Shown here: one piece after another, positions 18,013 through 30,177 of the stretch
Layout of the letters: each line of letters starts with the position of its first letter
Numbering within the stretch: position 1 is the stretch's first letter
From: Mixta tenebrionis
GTDB taxonomy: Bacteria; Pseudomonadota; Gammaproteobacteria; Enterobacterales; Enterobacteriaceae
Assembly: GCF_006517625.1 (NCBI RefSeq)
Contig: NZ_VHQI01000006.1
Coordinates: forward strand, 248,001 to 312,000
Length of the DNA: 64,000 nt
Direction of reading: 5' to 3'
Position numbers and translations under genes: made by a program
The notes under the pieces: generated by a model
Databases searched by the model: none
What the model saw: the letters and a program-made list of their open reading frames with translations, nothing else
Told to the model about the DNA's origin: nothing

Positions 18013-20322
18013 CTAATGACAGCTTTCGCTTTTTAACGCCTGATAGCGTTCAGCGGGCATCACCTCAATAGCAATACTCTGCGACGGCTGCGGCATCCGA
18101 CGCAGGAACAGCAGCAGCGCGCCGTTAAACAGCAGCACCAGCAAGATAGTCAGGCTGCTGGCAAGCGGCTGCTCGCCAAGACGTGAGCACTGCCAGAACA
18201 GCGTCGCCAGCGAATAAGCCACGTTTAAGCCCCACAGGATTGAAAAGCCCATCCAGCGGCGGCTGCTTTCGCGGGCGATCGCGCCCATTACCGATACGCA
18301 GGGAACGTAGAGCAGTACGAACAGCAGATAGCTAAAGGCGGCGGCATCGCTGCCGAACTGGCGGTGCATCTGTCCCATGGCGCCGCTGGCCATTTCGCCA
18401 TCGCCTTTGCTGGCCTCAATCGGGTTTGCCAGTACGCTCAGGCTCAGCGTCTCTTTTAATCCATCCCAGGTTTCCGTTACCGCATCTTTCAGCTCTTCTG
18501 TCAGGCTCCACGCTTCGGCATCGAAAGGCTCTTCATGCAGCGCTTCGGCGGTATAGAGGGTATTCAACGTGCCGACCACCACCTCTTTCGCCATCGCGCC
18601 GGTCAGCAGGCCAACCGTCGCCTGCCAGTTATCGGCATGTACGCCAATGGGCGTCAGCAGCGGCGTAATCACCCGGCTGACGCTGGCCAGCGCTGAGTCG
18701 TTAATGCTGTCTACCGGCTGACCGTTAAATGAAAAACTGTTCAGCCCGCCGATCAGGATACTGGCGACCACGATCACTTTGCCGGCGCGCAGAACAAAGC
18801 TGCGCAGACGCTGCCAGGCCTGCAGCGCCAGGCTTTTCAGATGCGGAACGTGCCAGCTCGGCAGCTCCATTACGAAAGGCGAGGCTTCGCCGCGCAGCAG
18901 CGTATGTTTTAACAGCAGCCCGGTTAAGATCGCCATTACGATCCCGGTCAGATAAAGGCTGAACACTACCAGCGCGCCATGCGAGCCGAAGAAAGCGGCG
19001 GAGAAAACGGCGAATATCGCCAGCCTGGCTCCGCAGGACATAAAGGGCGCCATCATTACGGTAATCAGCCGCTCGCGCGGCGCGTCCAGCGTACGGGCGC
19101 CCATCACTGAAGGAACGTTGCAGCCGAAGCCGACAATCAGCGGCACAAAAGATTTACCCGGCAGGCCGAGCGACTGCATGAGCCGATCGACGACAAAGGC
19201 GGCGCGCGCCATATAGCCGGAGTCCTCCATAAAGGAGAGGAACAGATACATCAGGCCGATCTGCGGCACCAGCGGTAAAACCGTATTAATCCCGCCGCCG
19301 ATGCCCTGTGCGAGGAACAGCGTCAGCCATGTCGGGAAATGCAGCGTATGACCAAGCCACTGGGTGCCGTGAATAAACAGCGCCGCCGAGCCGACGTCGA
19401 ACAGCGGCTGCAGCGCGCCGCCGATATTGATCGCCAGCAGGAACATCAGATACATCATCAGCAGGAAGACGGGGATGCCCAGCCAGCGGTTGAGCACGAT
19501 GCGGTCGAGGCGCTGCGACAGACGGTCCGGCGCCGCCTGCTGCTGGTTGCTGACGCCCGCGCAGATTGCGGCAAGCTGCTGATAGCGCGCCGCCGCGATC
19601 TCGACGGCGGCATCCTGCGTTAGCGAAACTTCCGCTTCCGCCAGCCGCTGTAACGCCAGATCGCCCGCCTGCTGGCGACTGTAGATATCGCCCTCCAGCA
19701 GCTGGAACGCCAACCAGCGCCGCCGCTGACGCGGTTCGCTCACCGGCATCGCCGCCGCCAGCCGCTCTGCCGCCTCATTCAGCGCGGGCGGGTAGGCCAC
19801 TTCAATCGGCGCGCCCATGCGGATGCCGGCGTCAATCAGCTGTTTCAGGCGATCGAGGCCGCTGCCGCGCGTTGAAACCACCGGCACTACCGGACAGCCG
19901 AGACGCTGTTCCAGCGCCGGAATATCAATAGTGATATTCTGGCTTTCCGCCATATCCAGCATATTCAGCGCCACGATGCAGGGCACGCCCAGCTCGCGCA
20001 GCTGTAACGTCAGATAGAGGTTGCGCTCAAGGTTGCAGGCGTCGACGACGTTAATCAGCAGGTCCGGCTGCTGGCTCAGCACGAAGTGGCAGGCGATCTG
20101 TTCATCAAGCGAGGCCTGCTGAGAAACGGTGGTCAGGGAGTAGGTGCCGGGAAGGTCGATGAGGTTGACGCGAGTATTACCGGCGGTAAAGAAGCCTTCT
20201 TTACGCTCGACGGTAACGCCCGCCCAGTTGCCGACGCGCTGGCGCGCGCCGGTAAGCTGGTTAAACAGCGTGGTTTTACCGGCGTTCGGATTGCCCAGCA
20301 GGCCAATCGTGCACTGTTTCAT
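18013..20322 (-). CDS. feoB: Ferrous iron permease FeoB
   Basis: Inner-membrane Fe(II) transporter with a cytosolic N-terminal GTPase. The product is 769 aa (E. coli 773). G1 is GNPNAGKT at residues 10-17, followed by G3 DLPGTYSL and G4 NMLD. The membrane part carries two gate-like repeats, including [15 protein letters not shown] and [11 protein letters not shown], then a long helical C-terminus. The start overlaps the feoA stop (ATGA). The E. coli third gene feoC is not present in the 89 bp before the next gene. Regulation comes from the feoA promoter (Fur, FNR). Confidence 0.97.
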   Translation of the reverse strand: MKQCTIGLLGNPNAGKTTLFNQLTGARQRVGNWAGVTVERKEGFFTAGNTRVNLIDLPGTYSLTTVSQQASLDEQIACHFVLSQQPDLLINVVDACNLERNLYLTLQLRELGVPCIVALNMLDMAESQNITIDIPALEQRLGCPVVPVVSTRGSGLDRLKQLIDAGIRMGAPIEVAYPPALNEAAERLAAAMPVSEPRQRRRWLAFQLLEGDIYSRQQAGDLALQRLAEAEVSLTQDAAVEIAAARYQQLAAICAGVSNQQQAAPDRLSQRLDRIVLNRWLGIPVFLLMMYLMFLLAINIGGALQPLFDVGSAALFIHGTQWLGHTLHFPTWLTLFLAQGIGGGINTVLPLVPQIGLMYLFLSFMEDSGYMARAAFVVDRLMQSLGLPGKSFVPLIVGFGCNVPSVMGARTLDAPRERLITVMMAPFMSCGARLAIFAVFSAAFFGSHGALVVFSLYLTGIVMAILTGLLLKHTLLRGEASPFVMELPSWHVPHLKSLALQAWQRLRSFVLRAGKVIVVASILIGGLNSFSFNGQPVDSINDSALASVSRVITPLLTPIGVHADNWQATVGLLTGAMAKEVVVGTLNTLYTAEALHEEPFDAEAWSLTEELKDAVTETWDGLKETLSLSVLANPIEASKGDGEMASGAMGQMHRQFGSDAAAFSYLLFVLLYVPCVSVMGAIARESSRRWMGFSILWGLNVAYSLATLFWQCSRLGEQPLASSLTILLVLLFNGALLLFLRRMPQPSQSIAIEVMPAERYQALKSESCH

Positions 20323-20558
20323 GCCGCCTCCGTCTGCGTAACCGGCTGTAGCTGCAACAGCGCCAGGTCTTTTTTACGCAGCATCAGGCTTACCCGGCCC
20401 GCCTGTATTTGCAGAGGATCGCCTAAAGGCGCGATACGAACCACCTCAAAGCAGGAACCGGGCAGCAGGCCCAGGGAGAGTAATTTCTGACGCCAGGCAG
20501 GGCTGACTGCGGAAGAGAAACCGATTATTTGATAGTGCTGACGGGCAAGCAAAGACAT
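20319..20558 (-). CDS. feoA: Ferrous iron transport protein FeoA
   Basis: Small SH3-like cytosolic partner of FeoB, 79 aa (E. coli 75). The core [13 protein letters not shown]-type segment appears as [17 protein letters not shown], followed by APLGDP and RRKDLALL-like LRKKDLALL. The ATG at 20558 follows GAGGT. An upstream frame to 20600 is not conserved. It shares 4 bp with feoB. Fur and FNR sites lie 50-95 bp upstream. Confidence 0.95.
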   Translation of the reverse strand: MSLLARQHYQIIGFSSAVSPAWRQKLLSLGLLPGSCFEVVRIAPLGDPLQIQAGRVSLMLRKKDLALLQLQPVTQTEAA

Positions 20559-20609
20559 GGCTGGTACCTCATTGACCGTCGCGTTGCGCGACAATAACAA
20601 AACGGCTCC

Positions 20610-20651
20610 ATATTAGTGAGAATAATTCTCGTTAATGTTGATTTAGAACAA
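20610..20651 (-). promoter_or_regulatory. feoA promoter with Fur box and FNR site
   Basis: On the minus strand there is an FNR-like TTGAT-N4-ATCAA site; read on plus it is TTGATTTAGAACAA at 20638-20651, 9 of 10 core bases. Next comes a Fur-box palindrome centred on GAGAATAATTCTC (20618-20630), then a -10-like TAATAT (20610-20615). Placing FNR at -41.5 puts the start near 20603 and the Fur box over the core promoter. This agrees with anaerobic activation and iron repression as known for feo. Confidence 0.7.
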
Positions 20652-20663
20652 AAACGGAACAGA

Positions 20664-20682
20664 GGGCGGCAAAAAGCCGCCC
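20664..20682 (-). terminator. Hairpin between tex and feoA
   Basis: Perfect GGGCGGC / GCCGCCC stem around AAAAA, 8 bp beyond the tex stop. The T-run after it is poor, so termination is probable but not certain. Confidence 0.5.
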
Positions 20683-20689
20683 GGAAGGG

Positions 20690-23011
20690 TTAACGTTTTT
20701 TGCCGAGGGCGGCGGCCAGCGCGTCGCCCATGGCGCTGTTGCCTGAGGCGCTGGCGGCGCGTGGACGCGCTTTAGCGGCGGCGCGGCCGTTGTTCTCGCG
20801 TCCCTGAGCGCGCGGCGCGCCGCGTGAGGCGTTTTCGCCCGGCTGCTCGTCCAGCCGCATGGTCAACGCGATGCGCTTACGCTGCAGATCGACCTCCAGC
20901 ACCTTCACTTTGACAATATCGCCCGCTTTAACCACGGTATGCGGATCTTCAACGAACTTATCGGAGAGTGAAGAGATATGTACCAGACCATCCTGATGAA
21001 CGCCGATATCGACAAAGGCGCCGAAGTTGGTCACGTTGGTTACCGCGCCTTCCAGCACCATGCCCGGCAGCAGATCGTTCATGGTTTCGACGCCTTCCGC
21101 GAACTGCGCGGTTTTAAACTCAGGACGCGGATCGCGGCCCGGTTTTTCCAGCTCTTTCAGAATATCGCTGACCGTCGGTACGCCGAAGCGCTCGGTGGTG
21201 AAATCTGCGGCTTTCAGATTGCGCAGCTCGCCAGCGTTGCCCATCAGTTCGCGCAGCGACTGGCGGGTAGCTTCGAGAATACGCTCGACTACCGGATAGG
21301 CTTCCGGATGCACGGTTGAGGCGTCAAGCGGGTTATCGCCGTGGTTGATGCGTAAAAAGCCGGCGCACTGCTCAAAGGCTTTCGGGCCGAGGCGGCTGAC
21401 TTTCAGCAGCTGCTGGCGATTCTGGAAGCGTCCGTTCTCATCGCGCCAGCTGACGATATTCTGCGCCATCATGCGCGTCAGGCCGGCTACGCGCGTCAGC
21501 AGCGCCACGGAAGCGGTATTGAGATCGACGCCAACGGCGTTAACGCAGTCTTCCACTACCGCATCCAGCTTTTTCGCCAGCATCGACTGGCTGACGTCAT
21601 GCTGATATTGACCGACGCCGATCGATTTCGGATCGATTTTTACCAGCTCCGCCAGCGGATCCTGCAGGCGACGGGCGATAGAGACCGCGCCGCGCAGCGA
21701 AACATCCAGATCGGGGAACTCCTGCGCCGCCAGTTCGGAGGCGGAGTACACCGAGGCGCCCGCCTCGCTGACCACCACTTTCTGCGCCGTAACCTGCGGA
21801 AACTGTTTTTGCAGGTCGAGGAAGAAGCGCTCGGTTTCCCGCGAGGCGGTGCCGTTGCCGATAGCGACCAGCTCCACCTGATGGCGGATGCAGAGCGCCG
21901 CCACCGCCGCCGCCGCTTTCGCCGCCTGGCCGGTGTGCGGATAAACGGTATCGGTCGCCACCAGCTTGCCGGTTGCGTCCACCACGGCAACCTTAACGCC
22001 GGTGCGCAGGCCGGGATCGAGGCCCATCGTGGCGCGCATGCCGGCCGGGGCCGCCATCAGCAGATCGTGCAGGTTGCGGGCGAAAACGTTTATCGCCTCT
22101 TCTTCCGCCCGCTCGCGCACGCTGCCCATCAGCTCGGTTTCCAGGTGCAGCAGCACCTTGATGCGCCACGTCCAGCTCACCACCGCCTTGCGCCAGGCGT
22201 CGGCCGGAGCGTTATTCAGGCGCAGGTTAAGGTGGTCGGCGATCAGCTGCTCGCCGTAGCTTTCGCGCGGCGGCTCGTCGAACTGCGGATCGGCGTTGAG
22301 CGAGAGCTGCAGCACGCCTTCGTTGCGCCCGCGGAACATCGCCAGCGCACGGTGGGAAGGCACGGTAGCCAGCGCTTCGTGATGATCGAAGTAATCGCGA
22401 AACTTGGCGCCCGCTTCCTCTTTCCCTTCCACCACGCGTGACACCAGATGGGCGTTTTTCCACAGATAATCGCGCACCTTCGCCAGCAGCGCGGCGTCCT
22501 CCGCAAAGCGCTCCATCAGGATATAGCGCGCGCCGTCCAGCGCCGCCTTAACGTCGGCGACGCCTTTATCGGCATCGACAAATTCAGCGGCCAGCTGCTC
22601 CGGCTGATGCGACGGATCCTGCCACAGCGTATCGGCCAGCGGCTGCAGCCCCGCTTCGATGGCGATCTGCCCGCGCGTGCGGCGTTTCGGCTTGTAGGGA
22701 AGGTAGAGATCTTCGAGTTCGGTTTTGCTCAGGGTGGCGTTGATCGCGGCGGCGAGTTCATCGCTGAGCTTGCCCTGTTCGGCGACGGATTTAAGAATCG
22801 CCTGGCGACGATCTTCCAGCTCGCGCAGATAGCCGAGACGGGTCTCCAGCTGGCGCAGCTGGGTATCATCAAGCCCGCCGGTTACTTCCTTACGATAACG
22901 TGCGATAAACGGCACGGTATTCCCTTCATCCAGCAGGCGGATAGCGGCATCAACTTGTTCAGCCCGCGCCTGAAGTTCACCCGCAATAATGCGGTTCAGC
23001 GAATCATTCAT
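20690..23011 (-). CDS. tex: RNA-binding transcription accessory protein Tex (YhgF)
   Basis: 773 aa, the E. coli YhgF length. The N-terminal helix-turn-helix part ([16 protein letters not shown]) is followed by the YqgF/RNase H-like core with [16 protein letters not shown], the helix-hairpin-helix region ([17 protein letters not shown]) and a C-terminal S1 RNA-binding domain (about 645-715, [29 protein letters not shown], split here only for description). The tail is Ala/Arg-rich. Tex proteins bind nucleic acid and associate with transcription; in E. coli the precise role is loose. It is divergent from greB. Confidence 0.95.
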   Translation of the reverse strand: MNDSLNRIIAGELQARAEQVDAAIRLLDEGNTVPFIARYRKEVTGGLDDTQLRQLETRLGYLRELEDRRQAILKSVAEQGKLSDELAAAINATLSKTELEDLYLPYKPKRRTRGQIAIEAGLQPLADTLWQDPSHQPEQLAAEFVDADKGVADVKAALDGARYILMERFAEDAALLAKVRDYLWKNAHLVSRVVEGKEEAGAKFRDYFDHHEALATVPSHRALAMFRGRNEGVLQLSLNADPQFDEPPRESYGEQLIADHLNLRLNNAPADAWRKAVVSWTWRIKVLLHLETELMGSVRERAEEEAINVFARNLHDLLMAAPAGMRATMGLDPGLRTGVKVAVVDATGKLVATDTVYPHTGQAAKAAAAVAALCIRHQVELVAIGNGTASRETERFFLDLQKQFPQVTAQKVVVSEAGASVYSASELAAQEFPDLDVSLRGAVSIARRLQDPLAELVKIDPKSIGVGQYQHDVSQSMLAKKLDAVVEDCVNAVGVDLNTASVALLTRVAGLTRMMAQNIVSWRDENGRFQNRQQLLKVSRLGPKAFEQCAGFLRINHGDNPLDASTVHPEAYPVVERILEATRQSLRELMGNAGELRNLKAADFTTERFGVPTVSDILKELEKPGRDPRPEFKTAQFAEGVETMNDLLPGMVLEGAVTNVTNFGAFVDIGVHQDGLVHISSLSDKFVEDPHTVVKAGDIVKVKVLEVDLQRKRIALTMRLDEQPGENASRGAPRAQGRENNGRAAAKARPRAASASGNSAMGDALAAALGKKR

Positions 23012-23210
23012 TATCGGTTCACTATCTTGCTAGCACAGTTTGAGAAACAGGGGACAGTTATACGGATTGACGGCTGAAATTGCCAGCGATGCGGCGCGCT
23101 TTGCGCCAGATTCCGCAAGCGGCTTCGCGATTGACGATTCTGTTGTACCATTAGCGCAAACGGGCGGCGCTGCCGGCCCGCCGATGATGATTAGCAGACA
23201 GGATAGCGGC

Positions 23211-23705
23211 GTGAAGACTCAACTGATTACCCGTGAGGGGTATAACAAACTCAGGGCGGAGCACGATCATTTATGGCATGAGAAGCGCCCGGAGATTACT
23301 AAAATCGTCTCCTGGGCCGCCAGCCTGGGAGATCGCTCGGAAAATGCGGATTACACCTACAACAAGCGCCTGCTGCGTCAAATCGATCGCCGGGTGCGCT
23401 ATCTGCGTAAATGCCTGGCGGAGCTGAAAATCGTCGATTATTCGCCGCAGCAGGAGGGAAAAGTGTTTTTCGGCGCCTGGGTTGAGGTGGAGAACGAGCA
23501 GGGCGAAATAAAGCATTTTCGTATCGTCGGGCCGGATGAGATTTACGGCGAGGTAAAGGATTATATTTCTATCGACTCGCCGATGGCGCGCGCGCTGATT
23601 AAAAAAGAGGTGGATGATGAGGTGCAGGTTAATACGCCAGAGGGGGAAAAGATCTGGTTTGTGAAGCGCATCGAGTATCAGCGTGATGAGGGTGGCGCAG
23701 CATAA
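23211..23705 (+). CDS. greB: Transcript cleavage factor GreB
   Basis: Rescues backtracked RNA polymerase by stimulating RNA cleavage. The product is 164 aa (E. coli 158). The N-terminal coiled coil carries the acidic tip in SLGDRSENADY, and a C-terminal FKBP-like domain contains KVFFGAWVEVE and KDYISIDSPMARALI. The GTG at 23211 gives VKTQLITREGY, matching E. coli MKTPLVTREGY, with AGGA upstream. The longer frames from 23040 or 23184 are not conserved. It is divergent from tex, as in E. coli. Confidence 0.95.
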   Translation: MKTQLITREGYNKLRAEHDHLWHEKRPEITKIVSWAASLGDRSENADYTYNKRLLRQIDRRVRYLRKCLAELKIVDYSPQQEGKVFFGAWVEVENEQGEIKHFRIVGPDEIYGEVKDYISIDSPMARALIKKEVDDEVQVNTPEGEKIWFVKRIEYQRDEGGAA

Positions 23706-23711
23706 AAAGAG

Positions 23712-23759
23712 CGGAGAATAATGGCCTTTTAATCAAGCCGGGGCGGTACTTATTCTCCG
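23712..23759 (+). repeat. Long-armed inverted repeat after greB
   Basis: CGGAGAATAA (23712-23721) and TTATTCTCCG (23750-23759) are perfect 10-bp arms around a 28-nt loop that can form a small GGC/GCC stem. There is no T-tract after it. It starts 7 bp beyond the greB stop. Confidence 0.5.
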
Positions 23760-23833
23760 GTGGCGAAAGAGAACGGCAAAAAACAGAGTTCGACCCAGGC
23801 CGGGATAAAATCAGGGCCTCAGGCGAAGGCTTT

Positions 23834-24043
23834 TTAGTGGAAGCGCTGGCTGAGGTTACCGGCCAGCGCCGCGTCGGTTGAGGTCGGCGCCGGCAGAAAA
23901 TCCGCCAGCGCCCGTTTGTCGGCGGAAAAGTTCGCCCCGCCGGCAGCCTCGATATCGGTTACGTTGCCGCCGGCAGGCTCTGCCGCCATCACGTAACCGC
24001 TGATAAACAGTACCAGCGAGCCAATCAGCATTATCTTGTTCAT
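23834..24043 (-). CDS. Small exported protein of unknown function
   Basis: 69 residues. It begins MNKIMLIGSLVLFISGYVMA, a good signal peptide with probable cleavage at VMA-AEP. The mature part is short (about 49 aa), Ala/Gly-rich, without cysteine or a known motif. The ATG at 24043 follows GGGA at proper spacing. The frame runs further up to 24133 but that part lacks support. It is convergent with greB. I do not recognise the family, and it could be lineage-specific. The clear signal sequence and ribosome-binding site favour a real gene. Confidence 0.55.
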   Translation of the reverse strand: MNKIMLIGSLVLFISGYVMAAEPAGGNVTDIEAAGGANFSADKRALADFLPAPTSTDAALAGNLSQRFH

Positions 24044-24581
24044 CGTTATTCCCGGCTGATAAATAAAAGAACGCGTGCCCTGATGAATATAGGTTTTAGC
24101 GATGCCCGGTGAAAAGCGCTGTTTTCTCAGCAACCGGGGCGGGTTGATTTATCGCTGGATCGGTAACTGTTGGCCTGCGAATTTTCCTGGCTCAGCGTAA
24201 CGGCAATAAAATAAACGCCAGCGTTTTCTGCTAATAGTTGCAGGTAACGCGCGCTAATCTGACGACGCGCGGCCAGAGCGGCGGCGAGAAAAGCAGGCGC
24301 CGGGTGGGGTAACTATTTAACCCGTTATTTTTTAAGCAAAAAATTTAAGCGTGACGATCCGCGCCAGCCTGAGAGAGAGATCGCGGCGCGATTTCAGAAA
24401 AGCCGGATCGCGGCGGCGTTGCCTGCGTGACGGCGTAAAAGGTGATTAAAGGCGCGATAACCTGCTGTTTAATATGCTTTGTAACAATTTCGGCTAGAAT
24501 ATAAACCAATAATGACTGTCACAGCTACGCTTCTTTTTTAACAATATCGGCTCAGGCAATAGCGCCTTTGGGAGTATCGAA
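24044..24581. other. Region upstream of ompR
   Basis: 538 bp with no supported gene. It should hold the ompB promoter and the promoter of the small exported gene. An AT-rich stretch at 24305-24350 and another from 24465 to 24545 are the likeliest control regions. I could not fix a promoter or binding site with confidence. Confidence 0.5.
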
Positions 24582-26665
<2,084 letters not shown>

Positions 26666-26677
26666 GCGATAAAGCAA

Positions 26678-26699
26678 AACCCCGCCGGAAGGCGGGGTT
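26678..26699 (-). terminator. Terminator of pckA (beyond the envZ terminator)
   Basis: AACCCCGCC-GGAA-GGCGGGGTT stem. On the minus strand the arm is followed by TTTTGCTTT, so it fits termination of pckA. It lies only 13 bp after the envZ stop. Confidence 0.65.
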
Positions 26700-26746
26700 A
26701 ATAATAAATAAAGGCCGTGATGCTGTCAGGCGTTACCGGCAGAGTT

Positions 26747-26772
26747 AACCCCGCCGCAGAGCGGGGTTTTTC
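26747..26772 (+). terminator. Terminator of envZ
   Basis: AACCCCGC / GCGGGGTT stem followed by a T-run on the plus strand. Its stem nearly repeats the terminator 69 bp upstream. It lies 13 bp from the pckA stop. Confidence 0.65.
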
Positions 26773-26784
26773 CGTTACCCGGCG

Positions 26785-28404
26785 TTAAATCTGCGGGCCG
26801 GCGGCTACCAGCGCCGCGCCGGCAGGCGTATCGGTGTACTTCTCGAAGTTGTTGATAAAGCGCTGCGCCAGATCCAGCGCCCGACTCTCCCACTGCGCGG
26901 GATCCTGCCAGGTGTTGCGCGGATCGAGAATATGGCTATCGAGCCCGGCCAGCGATACCGGCACTTCAAGGTTAAAGATCGGCAGCGTATGGGTCTCCGC
27001 ATTCGACAGCTCGCCGTTGAGGATCGCGTTGATGATTGCGCGCGTATCCTTCAGCGAAATACGCTTGCCGGTGCCGTTCCAGCCGGTATTAACCAGATAA
27101 GCCTCCGCGCCCGCCGCCTGCATCCGTTTCACCAACACTTCCGCATATTGCGTCGGGTGCAGCGTTAAAAACGCCGCGCCAAAGCAGGCGGAGAAGGTCG
27201 GGGTGGGTTCGGTTACGCCGCGTTCAGTGCCGGCCAGCTTAGCGGTGAAGCCGGAAAGGAAGTGATACTGCGTTTGGTCGGGCGACAGACGCGAAACCGG
27301 CGGCAGTACGCCAAAGGCGTCGGCGGTAAGAAAAATAACCTTTTTCGCGTGGCCCGCTTTAGAAACCGGCTTCACGATATTATCGATATGGTAGATCGGG
27401 TAGGAGACGCGGGTGTTCTCCGTTTTGCTGGCGTCGCTGTAATCAACTGAACCGTCGCTGCGCACCACGACGTTCTCCAGCAGCGCGTCGCGTCGAATGG
27501 CGTGATAGATCTCCGGCTCCGCCTGCTCTGACAGGTTAATCGTTTTTGCGTAACAGCCGCCTTCGAAGTTGAATACGCCGTCGTCGTCCCAGCCGTGCTC
27601 ATCGTCGCCGATAAGCTGACGTTGCGGATCGGTGGAAAGGGTGGTTTTACCGGTGCCGGAGAGGCCGAAAAAGATCGCCACGTCGCCCCTGGCGCCCACG
27701 TTAGCCGAGCAGTGCATCGCGGCGATGCCTTTCAGCGGCAGCAGGTAGTTCATAACCGCGAACAGGCCTTTTTTCATTTCGCCGCCGTACCAGGTGCCGC
27801 CGATCAGCTGCATATTTTCGCTAAGGTTAAACGCGACGAAATTTTCTGAATGCAGGCCCTGCTGCTGCCAGTCGGGGTTGGTGCATTTTGCGCCATTCAT
27901 AACGACAAAATCGGGTACAAAGCTGGCGAGGCTCGCCTCATCGGGGCGGATAAACATATTTTTGACGAAATGCGCCTGCCAGGCGACTTCGGTGATAAAG
28001 CGTACGCTCAGGCGAGTATCGGGGTTGGTGCCGCACCAGGCGTCGATAACAAACAGACGCTTGCCGGAAAGCTGCCGCGTTACGCATGATTTCAGCGCCT
28101 GCCAGGTTTCCTGTGATAAAGGCTGGTTGTCGTTTTTGCCTTTGCCCTGATCGTTCCACCACAGGGTATCGCGCGTGGCGTCATCGCGCACAATATATTT
28201 ATCTTTTGGCGAGCGTCCGGTAAAGATACCGGTGTCGACGGCAATCGCGCCAGACTGCGTTAGCGTGCCACGCTCATAGCCGGTCAGCTCCGGTCGGGTT
28301 TCTTCCTTAAATAAAGTTTCATAATCGGGATTATGAACCACTTCAACCGTATCGGTGATGCCATAAGCGACGAGATCCTGTGGCGTCAGGCCATTAGCGC
28401 GCAT
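26785..28404 (-). CDS. pckA: Phosphoenolpyruvate carboxykinase (ATP)
   Basis: Gluconeogenic enzyme converting oxaloacetate and ATP to phosphoenolpyruvate, CO2 and ADP. The product is 539 aa (E. coli 540) with near-complete identity in motifs: substrate loop [13 protein letters not shown], metal-binding HCSANVG, P-loop [14 protein letters not shown] and Mg-binding [10 protein letters not shown]. The ATG at 28404 (MRANGLTP) follows AGGAG at 7 bp. The frame to 28470 is not conserved. It is convergent with envZ, as in E. coli, and monocistronic. Confidence 0.97.
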   Translation of the reverse strand: MRANGLTPQDLVAYGITDTVEVVHNPDYETLFKEETRPELTGYERGTLTQSGAIAVDTGIFTGRSPKDKYIVRDDATRDTLWWNDQGKGKNDNQPLSQETWQALKSCVTRQLSGKRLFVIDAWCGTNPDTRLSVRFITEVAWQAHFVKNMFIRPDEASLASFVPDFVVMNGAKCTNPDWQQQGLHSENFVAFNLSENMQLIGGTWYGGEMKKGLFAVMNYLLPLKGIAAMHCSANVGARGDVAIFFGLSGTGKTTLSTDPQRQLIGDDEHGWDDDGVFNFEGGCYAKTINLSEQAEPEIYHAIRRDALLENVVVRSDGSVDYSDASKTENTRVSYPIYHIDNIVKPVSKAGHAKKVIFLTADAFGVLPPVSRLSPDQTQYHFLSGFTAKLAGTERGVTEPTPTFSACFGAAFLTLHPTQYAEVLVKRMQAAGAEAYLVNTGWNGTGKRISLKDTRAIINAILNGELSNAETHTLPIFNLEVPVSLAGLDSHILDPRNTWQDPAQWESRALDLAQRFINNFEKYTDTPAGAALVAAGPQI

Positions 28405-28853
28405 ATTACTGCTCCTTTGTCGATTTGTACTGCCACAAATGTAGGGGGAGGACTTGCTGCGACCAGCCATAAAACAGAACGAAGCGATTCAGTCTGCTTT
28501 ACAATTGCGGCAGTCTACTACTGTCTCCATACAGCGGAAGGAGAGAGTAACAGAAATGAGAGACAAAACGGTTTTTTATGGAAATTCATCTTTATCCGAT
28601 GAAAAGTAATGGTTAATGAAGAGTTATTGTGAAACAAGATTTCATTTTATCGCCGCCGCGCCATAGTTTTATGCTGCTTTAACGCGCAGAGCCAGTGGAT
28701 TCACACAACAGGGGCGGGCGTCGTTTAGCCCTGTTGCGGATGATGTTGTTAACAAAAAGGCGGCTTCGGGCCGCCTTAAAAATGAGTTGAGCGTTTGCTT
28801 AGCCGCACACAGACGATCTGTTTGTTAACGGCCCTGCCGCGTCTTACTCATGC
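28405..28853. other. Intergenic region hslO - pckA
   Basis: 449 bp with no gene. E. coli carries yhgE near here and no trace of it is seen. The left part must hold the pckA promoter. The hslO terminator lies at 28757-28777. No CRP site was found that I would defend. Confidence 0.55.
28757..28777 (-). terminator. Terminator of the hslR-hslO unit
   Basis: AAGGCGG-CTTCGGG-CCGCCTT stem. The minus-strand arm ends in TTTTTG, a classic intrinsic terminator, 77 bp beyond the hslO stop. Confidence 0.85.
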
Positions 28854-29732
28854 TTAATGGATCTGCTCGCTGCCGCCGCTGGAATCGTTGCGAATCGCCG
28901 CGATATCTACCGCATCGTAGAGATAGTGGCTGCCGCAATAGTCGCAGTGCATATCGATCTGGCCATCCTCCTGCAGAATCTGATCGACTTCTTCCTGCGG
29001 CAGCGTTTTCAGCACTTCGCCGCAGCGCTCGCGCGAGCAGGAGCACTTAAAGCTGACGCTTTGCGGATCGTAAACCGTCACTTCTTCCTGGTTATAGAGG
29101 CGCCAGAGCACTTCGTTGGCCGGCAGGCCGATCAGCTCTTCGGTTTTAATGGTCTCCGTTAGCGTCGCCAGGTGGTTGAAATCTTCCGGATCGGCGTTCT
29201 GCGCCGGCAGCACCTGCAGCAGGATACCGCCGGCGCCCGGCTGACCTTGATGTTCGCCGGTGCGAATAAACAGGCGCGTCGGCAGCTGTTCGGAACGCAT
29301 AAAATAGTCTTCCAGGCAGGCCGCCAGCGTCTCGCCTTCCAGGCCTACCACGCCCTGATAGCGTTCGCCTTTCTCCGGAGAGATGGTGATAACCAGATAG
29401 CCGTTGCCGACCATCTCTTTCAGCGTGCTGCCCGGCACGATATCGCCCTGCATACGCGCCACGCCGCGCATCTCCTGACGGTTGTTGCCGTTAATGACCG
29501 CCAGCGACAGCGCGCCGTCGCCCTGCAGCTGCACCGTGATGTCCCCTTCGAATTTCAGCGTGGCGGTCAGCAGGCTGGTAGCCACCAGCAGTTCGCCCAG
29601 CAGCTGCTGGACCGGCTGCGGATAGTCGTGGCCGGAGATAATTTCCCGCCACGTATCGGACAGATTAACCAGTTCGCCGCGAACCGCGTGATTTTCGAAC
29701 AGGTAACGGTGCATTTGGTCTTGATGAGCCAT
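28854..29732 (-). CDS. hslO: Redox-regulated chaperone Hsp33
   Basis: Holdase activated by oxidation and unfolding, protecting cytosolic proteins from oxidative aggregation. The 292 residues equal E. coli HslO. The C-terminal zinc-binding redox switch shows CSC near residue 232 and CDYC near 265. The core contains [20 protein letters not shown]-like sequence and QMRGVAR-like QEMRGVAR. It follows hslR by 26 bp on the same strand, so the two form a heat-shock unit. Confidence 0.97.
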   Translation of the reverse strand: MAHQDQMHRYLFENHAVRGELVNLSDTWREIISGHDYPQPVQQLLGELLVATSLLTATLKFEGDITVQLQGDGALSLAVINGNNRQEMRGVARMQGDIVPGSTLKEMVGNGYLVITISPEKGERYQGVVGLEGETLAACLEDYFMRSEQLPTRLFIRTGEHQGQPGAGGILLQVLPAQNADPEDFNHLATLTETIKTEELIGLPANEVLWRLYNQEEVTVYDPQSVSFKCSCSRERCGEVLKTLPQEEVDQILQEDGQIDMHCDYCGSHYLYDAVDIAAIRNDSSGGSEQIH

Positions 29733-29758
29733 AGTTTTTCTCTCGTGTTGGCGGCGCG

Positions 29759-30160
29759 TTATTCGTCGCCAGAAAATTTAAATTTCATCAGATCGCGGCG
29801 CTCTTTTTTATCCGGCCGGCGATCGGGGTGCGGCATCGTCAGGGCGTTCAGCTTACGCGCCTGCGCCATCTTCTCGCGTTTTTCCACGCTCTCCGGCGTT
29901 TCGCTGTAGAGCTGCTGCGCTTCGCTGGCGGGACCGCGCCGATCGGTAACGGCACGGATGATAACGGTGCGCTCATCGTTGCCCTGCCGTAAGGTCAGTT
30001 CGGCATCCAGTTCCACCAGCTTGCTGGGCTTGCTGCGCTGTCCGTTATAGTGAACCTTGCCGCCTTCAATCATTTCGCGCGCCAGCGCGCGGGTTTTATA
30101 AAAGCGCGCGGCCCACAGCCATTTATCGAGCCGGACGCCCTCTGCGGTTTTCTCTTTCAT
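29759..30160 (-). CDS. hslR: Ribosome-associated heat shock protein Hsp15
   Basis: S4-fold RNA-binding protein that recycles stalled 50S subunits carrying nascent chains. It has 133 aa, the E. coli length. The S4 motif [23 protein letters not shown] is at the N-terminus (residues 10-32) and the C-terminal tail is strongly basic ([16 protein letters not shown]). It lies between yrfG (17 bp) and hslO (26 bp), all co-directional. Confidence 0.96.
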   Translation of the reverse strand: MKEKTAEGVRLDKWLWAARFYKTRALAREMIEGGKVHYNGQRSKPSKLVELDAELTLRQGNDERTVIIRAVTDRRGPASEAQQLYSETPESVEKREKMAQARKLNALTMPHPDRRPDKKERRDLMKFKFSGDE

Positions 30161-30177
30161 TGCTGCTCCCGTCGGGT

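Noticed and set aside
24300-24345. Possible terminator GGGT...ACCC with TTATTTTTT upstream of ompR
   Set aside because: The stem is only four pairs and no gene ends there.
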